Notes under the pieces: generated by a model
What the model saw: the letters and a program-made list of their open reading frames with translations, nothing else
Told to the model about the DNA's origin: nothing
The model's database searches: none
Shown here: piece by piece, positions 45,305 through 49,071 of the stretch
Layout of the letters: each line of letters opens with the position of its first letter
Numbering within the stretch: position 1 is the stretch's first letter
Translations under genes and position numbers: made by a program
Assembly: GCA_030680175.1 (NCBI GenBank)
Contig: JAUXWO010000096.1
Span: forward strand, 1-49,071
DNA from: Vicinamibacterales bacterium
GTDB lineage: Bacteria > Acidobacteriota > Vicinamibacteria > Vicinamibacterales > UBA2999
Length of the DNA: 49,071 bases
Direction: 5' to 3'

Positions 45305-47350
45305 ATGTGGAAGCCCCTGATTCCGGTCCTCCTCCTGCTCAGCCTTCCGGCCACCGTCGCGGCACAGCCGCGGCCCGTGGCGCTCGACGATTACCTTGCG
45401 ATCCGCAACGTGGCGGATGTCGAGGTCTCCCCCGACGCCCGGTGGGCGGCCTGGGTCGTCCGCGAGGTCGATGCCGCGCGCGACACGCGCCGCGGGTCGA
45501 TCTGGCGCGCGCCCATCGCCGGCGGCACCCCGGTGCGCCTCACCGCCACGGACCAGTCGGCCTCGCTGCCGCGCTGGTCCCCCGATGGCCGCTACCTCGC
45601 CTTCCTTTCAGACCGCACCAAGCCCTCGCAGGTCTGGTTGCTTCCGCTCGACGGCGGCGAGGCGTTCCGGGCGACCAACCTCAAGGGCGGCGTCGGCAGC
45701 TTCAGCTGGGCCCCCGACAGCCGCCAGCTCGTCGTGGTCTCCGACGACCCCGACCCGAGTGCCGACGACACCCCGCGCCCGGCCGGCGCGCCCGAACCGG
45801 CGCCGCCCGTGATCGTCGTCACGCGGCTACAGCACAAGCAGGACGGCGAGGGCTACCTCTCGAATCGCCGGTCCCACCTCTACATCGTCCCGCTCGAGGA
45901 GGCGATCGCGACGAGCGGCGCAAAGCAGGGCGAGGGCCGGCAGATCACCACGGGTCCGTTTGACGCGAGCAGCCCGAGCTGGTCGCCGGACGGCACGCGC
46001 ATCGTGTTCGCGTCGAACCGCTCGCAGCCCGACCCCGATGCCAACAACAACAGCGACATCTGGGTGATCGACGTCGCGACCAGCGCCCTGTCGCAGGTGA
46101 CGACCGACCCGGGCAGCGATCGCAGCCCGGTGTGGGCGCCGGATGGACGGTCGATTGCCTACGTGCACGAGCCGGTCACACCGGCCGTCTACGCGACGCC
46201 GCGCGCGATGACGATCGCCGCCACGGGCGGCACACCGCGCGACTGGACGGGCCGCTTCGACCGCCACGTGGCGGCCCCCCCCGTGTGGGCGCCCGATGGA
46301 CAGTCGCTATTCGTTCTGCTCGTCGACGAAGGCCGGCAGCCGCTCGTGCGTGTCACCGCCACCGGCGCGCGCGAGACGGTCATCGACAGCGAGGTGACGG
46401 ACGTCGCCCTCGCAGGCGACCGCGTCGCCGTCGTCCTGTCCACACCGACGCGGCCGGCCGATGTCCATGTCGCCCCTCTCGCGGGCGGGACATCCGAGAA
46501 CCTGAGCCGCGCCAACGAGACGCTGTTTGCGGGACTGCGCGTCTCGCCGGCCGAGAGCGTGCGCTTCAAGAGCGCCGACGGCACCCCCGTGCACGGGTTC
46601 GTCATCAAGCCGCCGGACTTCGACGCCTCGCGCAAGTACCCGCTCGTGCTGCGCATGCACGGCGGCCCCGTCGCGCAGTACACCGACAGCTTCACGTTCG
46701 AGCACCAGTACCTCGCCTCGCTCGGCATGGTGGTGCTCATCACGAACCCGCGCGGCAGCAACGGCTACGGCGAGGACTTCTGCAAGGCGATCTTCGCCGA
46801 CTGGGGCACCAAGGACTCCGAGGACGTGCTCGCGGGGGTGGACCACGTCATCGCGCAGGGCTACATCGACGAGAAGCGGCTGGGCCTCGGCGGGTGGAGC
46901 TACGGCGGCATCCTGACCAACTACGTGATCACGCGGACGACGAGGTTCGCGGCCGCCATCTCCGGCGCGAGCGAGACGGACATGTTCAGTGCGTTCGGCA
47001 CCGACGATCTGGTGCGCTGGTGGCTCGACGAGCTGGGACCGCCGTGGAGGAACGTGGAGCTGTACCGGAAGCTCTCACCGATCTATCAGATCGAAAAGAT
47101 CACGACGCCGACGCTCCTGCTCGTCGGCGATCAGGACTACCGCGTGCCGCTCTCGCAGTCGGAGCAGTTCTACCTGCAGCTGCGCGCGCTCGGCAAGGAG
47201 ACGGGCCTCATCATCTACCCGGGCCAGAGCCACGGCATCCGCCGCCCGTCCTACGAGATCGACCGGATGCGCCGCTACGGCTACTGGTACGAGAAGTATC
47301 TGATGGGGAAGGATACCGATGCGTTGTTCACGGGGAAGGTAGATAGATAG
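45305..47350 (+). CDS. Exported S9-family (DPP IV/acylaminoacyl) peptidase
   Basis: A 681-residue serine peptidase. A signal peptide (1-20, ending TVAAQ) is followed by a beta-propeller with TolB-like strands (about 30-420: PRWSPDGRYLAFLSDR, PSWSPDGTRIVFASN) and a C-terminal alpha/beta-hydrolase domain with the triad in GGWSYGG (S532), GDQDYRVP (D611) and QSHGIR (H643). Related to but clearly different from the S9 enzyme encoded at 20594. ATG at 45305 fits the leaderless pattern (TACTGT 7 nt upstream). The stop codon lies within the GATA tetranucleotide run that begins the large palindrome downstream. Confidence 0.94.
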   Translation: MWKPLIPVLLLLSLPATVAAQPRPVALDDYLAIRNVADVEVSPDARWAAWVVREVDAARDTRRGSIWRAPIAGGTPVRLTATDQSASLPRWSPDGRYLAFLSDRTKPSQVWLLPLDGGEAFRATNLKGGVGSFSWAPDSRQLVVVSDDPDPSADDTPRPAGAPEPAPPVIVVTRLQHKQDGEGYLSNRRSHLYIVPLEEAIATSGAKQGEGRQITTGPFDASSPSWSPDGTRIVFASNRSQPDPDANNNSDIWVIDVATSALSQVTTDPGSDRSPVWAPDGRSIAYVHEPVTPAVYATPRAMTIAATGGTPRDWTGRFDRHVAAPPVWAPDGQSLFVLLVDEGRQPLVRVTATGARETVIDSEVTDVALAGDRVAVVLSTPTRPADVHVAPLAGGTSENLSRANETLFAGLRVSPAESVRFKSADGTPVHGFVIKPPDFDASRKYPLVLRMHGGPVAQYTDSFTFEHQYLASLGMVVLITNPRGSNGYGEDFCKAIFADWGTKDSEDVLAGVDHVIAQGYIDEKRLGLGGWSYGGILTNYVITRTTRFAAAISGASETDMFSAFGTDDLVRWWLDELGPPWRNVELYRKLSPIYQIEKITTPTLLLVGDQDYRVPLSQSEQFYLQLRALGKETGLIIYPGQSHGIRRPSYEIDRMRRYGYWYEKYLMGKDTDALFTGKVDR

Positions 47351-47590
47351 ATACAGAATCTGGCGAGCTCGTGATGTGGTGATGTGGTGATCGGATGTAG
47401 CGATGTGAGATGTAGGGAGCTTCACCCGGCATCTATCTTCTGATCGGTGGCGGCCCGGCGACGCGCTCGGGCGATCAACAGATAGATTCGTCCGTGAACG
47501 CCCAGATGGCTACATCGGACATTCCATCACCACATCACCACATCACGAGCTCGCCAGATTCTGTATCTATCTGTTCATCTATCTATCTAA
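47341..47590. repeat. Large palindrome with perfect 47-bp arms
   Basis: Arms 47345-47391 and 47526-47572 are exact inverted repeats of 47 bp containing GATAGATACAGAATC and GTGATGTGGTGATGTGG; a further short pairing (GATGTAGC with GCTACATC) occurs inside the 134-bp spacer. Both convergent neighbours end in it: TAG at 47348-47350 and TAG (minus strand) at 47583-47585 lie in GATA/TATC tetranucleotide runs. A role in bidirectional termination is likely. Confidence 0.9.
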
Positions 47591-48950
47591 CCCTCACCCT
47601 CACCATGACGCCGTACTTGTCCGGCTCGCGGCCGGTGAAGGCGCGTTCGCCGGCGATGGGCCACATCCCCGACAGCCACGGGTAGGGGTTCGAGTCGTTC
47701 GTCTTGAAGTAGGTGATGCGCACCCAGCGCCCGATGTCGGCGAACACGCGCGTCACAAGCAGCCGGTCCTTGCGGCCGAGCTCCACGCCGTAGAGCCCCT
47801 CCGTGGCCATGTACTTCACGAGGCTGTCGGCGCGGTCGATCTCCTCGCGCGTCACGCTGGCGCCGAGCACGAGGTCGCTGAACACGGGATACCACGCCTC
47901 GGCGGTCACCCAGTACCCCTTCTTCTCGATGGGCGACTGGTCGCGGCCGAGCATCTCGGCCGACGTGGCGGTCGGGCCCCACTCGTAGCGCGCCCACTCG
48001 CCCAGCACGCGCGCGTAGCGCACGGGCGCGTACTCGAGGCCGACGATCACCGCATGGTCGTTGCGCTTCGACGCCCAGTACGACGGCAGGCGCTCCACCT
48101 TGCTGCCGGTGAAGCCGCGCTTCCCCGTCACCTTAGCGCGGATCTGTGAGGTCGGCGCAACGGTGACCGCCGCCACCGCCGTCATCGCGCTGTTGGAATC
48201 GAGCGACGCGTCCTCGAAGTAGAAGTAGTCGTAGTCCCACCAGCGGTTGCCTTCGCCCAGCACCCCGGCGGCCTCCGCCGTGATGACCGGACGCGCGCGG
48301 CCCTCCCCGCCCCACTCGTAGCGGAACATGCCGCCGTAGCTCGCCTCGGCGTTCATCCGCTGCATGCGCGTCGCGTCCTTCGCGCCCATCGAGCCCGCGT
48401 CTTCCCAGTCAAAGCCGATCGGCAGGCGCATGCGGCCGATGCGGACCGAGAGGTCGCGCGTGATGCCGAACTCCGCCCACGCCTCGCGGATGGGCCCCTG
48501 TTGCGGCACCAGGTCGAGCGCGATGCCGCGATAGCCGTCCACGCGCCGGTTGCCGTTCCTGGTCTCGCACGGCACGTTGGGTCCGGCGTCGTACAGGAAC
48601 GACGGGTCGTTCGGGAAGAAGAAATTCGGTTCGCCGCAGCCCGGCAGCGGTTCGATCTCGTCCACCGGGTTCACCGACACAAGATAGTTGACGCGCGGAT
48701 GCACACGCCCCGACAGCGTGAGCGTGGCATAGCCCACCCGCCCCTGCTTCTCGAAGCCGAGTGACGCGTTCGCGCCGTCGTGCGCCCACCCGGTCAGCAG
48801 GTCGAACCGCACCCGCAACCGCTCGCTCTGAGGAATGGCGAAGCCCTCCTGCTCCTGCGCGCCGTCCGATGGCGGAGGATCAACGGGCTGCGCGAACGCA
48901 GGTGAGAGCAAGAGCAGGCTGGACAGCAGCGCGATCAGCAGGGTGGGCAC
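47583..48950 (-). CDS. Putative outer-membrane porin-like beta-barrel
   Basis: A 455-residue protein with a signal peptide (about 1-21, ending SPAFAQ) and alternating hydrophobic/aromatic beta strands throughout, e.g. VGYATLTLSGRVHPRVNYLVSV and LVLGASVTREEIDRA, with an even repeat of short turns; the layout and the ARIGRMRLPIGFDWEDA-like segment recall phosphate-selective porin O/P relatives. Two cysteines in an early loop (PGCGEPN and VPCETR) could form a disulphide. GTG at 48950 is chosen because TATACT lies 6 nt upstream; a TTG two codons earlier is the alternative. Substrate unknown; not certainly a phosphate porin. Confidence 0.72.
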   Translation of the reverse strand: MPTLLIALLSSLLLLSPAFAQPVDPPPSDGAQEQEGFAIPQSERLRVRFDLLTGWAHDGANASLGFEKQGRVGYATLTLSGRVHPRVNYLVSVNPVDEIEPLPGCGEPNFFFPNDPSFLYDAGPNVPCETRNGNRRVDGYRGIALDLVPQQGPIREAWAEFGITRDLSVRIGRMRLPIGFDWEDAGSMGAKDATRMQRMNAEASYGGMFRYEWGGEGRARPVITAEAAGVLGEGNRWWDYDYFYFEDASLDSNSAMTAVAAVTVAPTSQIRAKVTGKRGFTGSKVERLPSYWASKRNDHAVIVGLEYAPVRYARVLGEWARYEWGPTATSAEMLGRDQSPIEKKGYWVTAEAWYPVFSDLVLGASVTREEIDRADSLVKYMATEGLYGVELGRKDRLLVTRVFADIGRWVRITYFKTNDSNPYPWLSGMWPIAGERAFTGREPDKYGVMVRVRVR

Positions 48951-48956
48951 GACCAA

Positions 48957-48962
48957 AGTATA
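48957..48962 (-). promoter_or_regulatory. Candidate -10 element for porin-like gene
   Basis: TATACT on the minus strand with a 6-nt gap to the GTG at 48950 and no ribosome binding site; the sequence further upstream is the terminal G-rich repeat, so no normal -35 is available. Confidence 0.5.
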
Positions 48963-49071
48963 CGTGGGTAGTGGATAGTGGGTAGTGGGTGGTGGGTGGT
49001 GGGTAGTGGGTGGTGGGTAGTGGGTGGTGGGTAGTTGGTGGTTGGTTGTGGCGAGGTGGTAATGGGTGGTA
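48963..49071. repeat. GGGTGGT/GGGTAGT repeat at right end
   Basis: Tandem GTGGGTAGTGGGTGG-like units up to the last base; reverse complement of the family found at 1-61 and 37188-37238. GGG runs with 4-nt loops could form G-quadruplexes on the plus strand. It directly abuts the promoter of the porin-like gene. Confidence 0.85.

Overview
The window is a GC-rich stretch (around 70% by eye) with about 32 genes, no rRNA, no tRNA that I could recognise and no CRISPR array. The gene mix points to a Gram-negative, aerobic member of the Acidobacteriota, most likely class Vicinamibacteria. It includes a stand-alone acidobacterial-type (ADOP) MacB/FtsX permease, several secreted S9, M24 and penicillin-acylase hydrolases, HMP[ST]HI-type TPR proteins, a periplasmic-type KatG and many lipoproteins and outer-membrane proteins. 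The taxon is an inference.

Layout. 1-61: CCCACC repeat. 141-9081: cytochrome c, TPR protein, 9-bp tandem array, a PA2778/PA2779-type C39 peptidase pair, acylase lipoprotein, amidase. 9547-13039: alpha/beta hydrolase, exported protein, TAT amidohydrolase. 13166-16487: oxyR convergent with katG, with a candidate OxyR site upstream of katG. 16774-20570: DUF2200, Fic protein followed by a 22-codon hsdR remnant, HabA-like membrane protein, M24 peptidase. 20594-30508: S9 peptidase, ADOP permease, DUF4097 protein, GAF/anti-sigma kinase, SDR-DUF2867 protein, MFS transporter. 30715-32907: a three-part protein with a metal-site-less metallo-beta-lactamase-like fold. 32960-41228: minus-strand TPR gene and a TetR-HlyD-ABC-TolC-ABC efflux operon with its operators. 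41276-43370: a lower-GC island with an overlapping nucleotidyltransferase-DUF262 pair. 43377-48950: TIGR01777 epimerase, SYLF protein, S9 peptidase, porin-like barrel. 48963-49071: GGGTGGT repeat, inverted relative to the left end.

How genes work together. OxyR and KatG form a peroxide-response unit. The TetR operon is a complete tripartite drug or solvent pump under autorepression. The exported peptidases, acylase and amidase suggest scavenging of peptides and amides. The nucleotidyltransferase-DUF262 pair is the best candidate for an undescribed two-gene (defence or conflict) system.

The most distinctive feature is between the genes: at least seven families of short-period or palindromic repeats. 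Two are large cloverleaf-capable elements of the same architecture, in opposite orientation on either side of the amidase gene. Several genes also share a -10-like hexamer 6-7 nt before the start codon with no Shine-Dalgarno, suggesting leaderless mRNAs.
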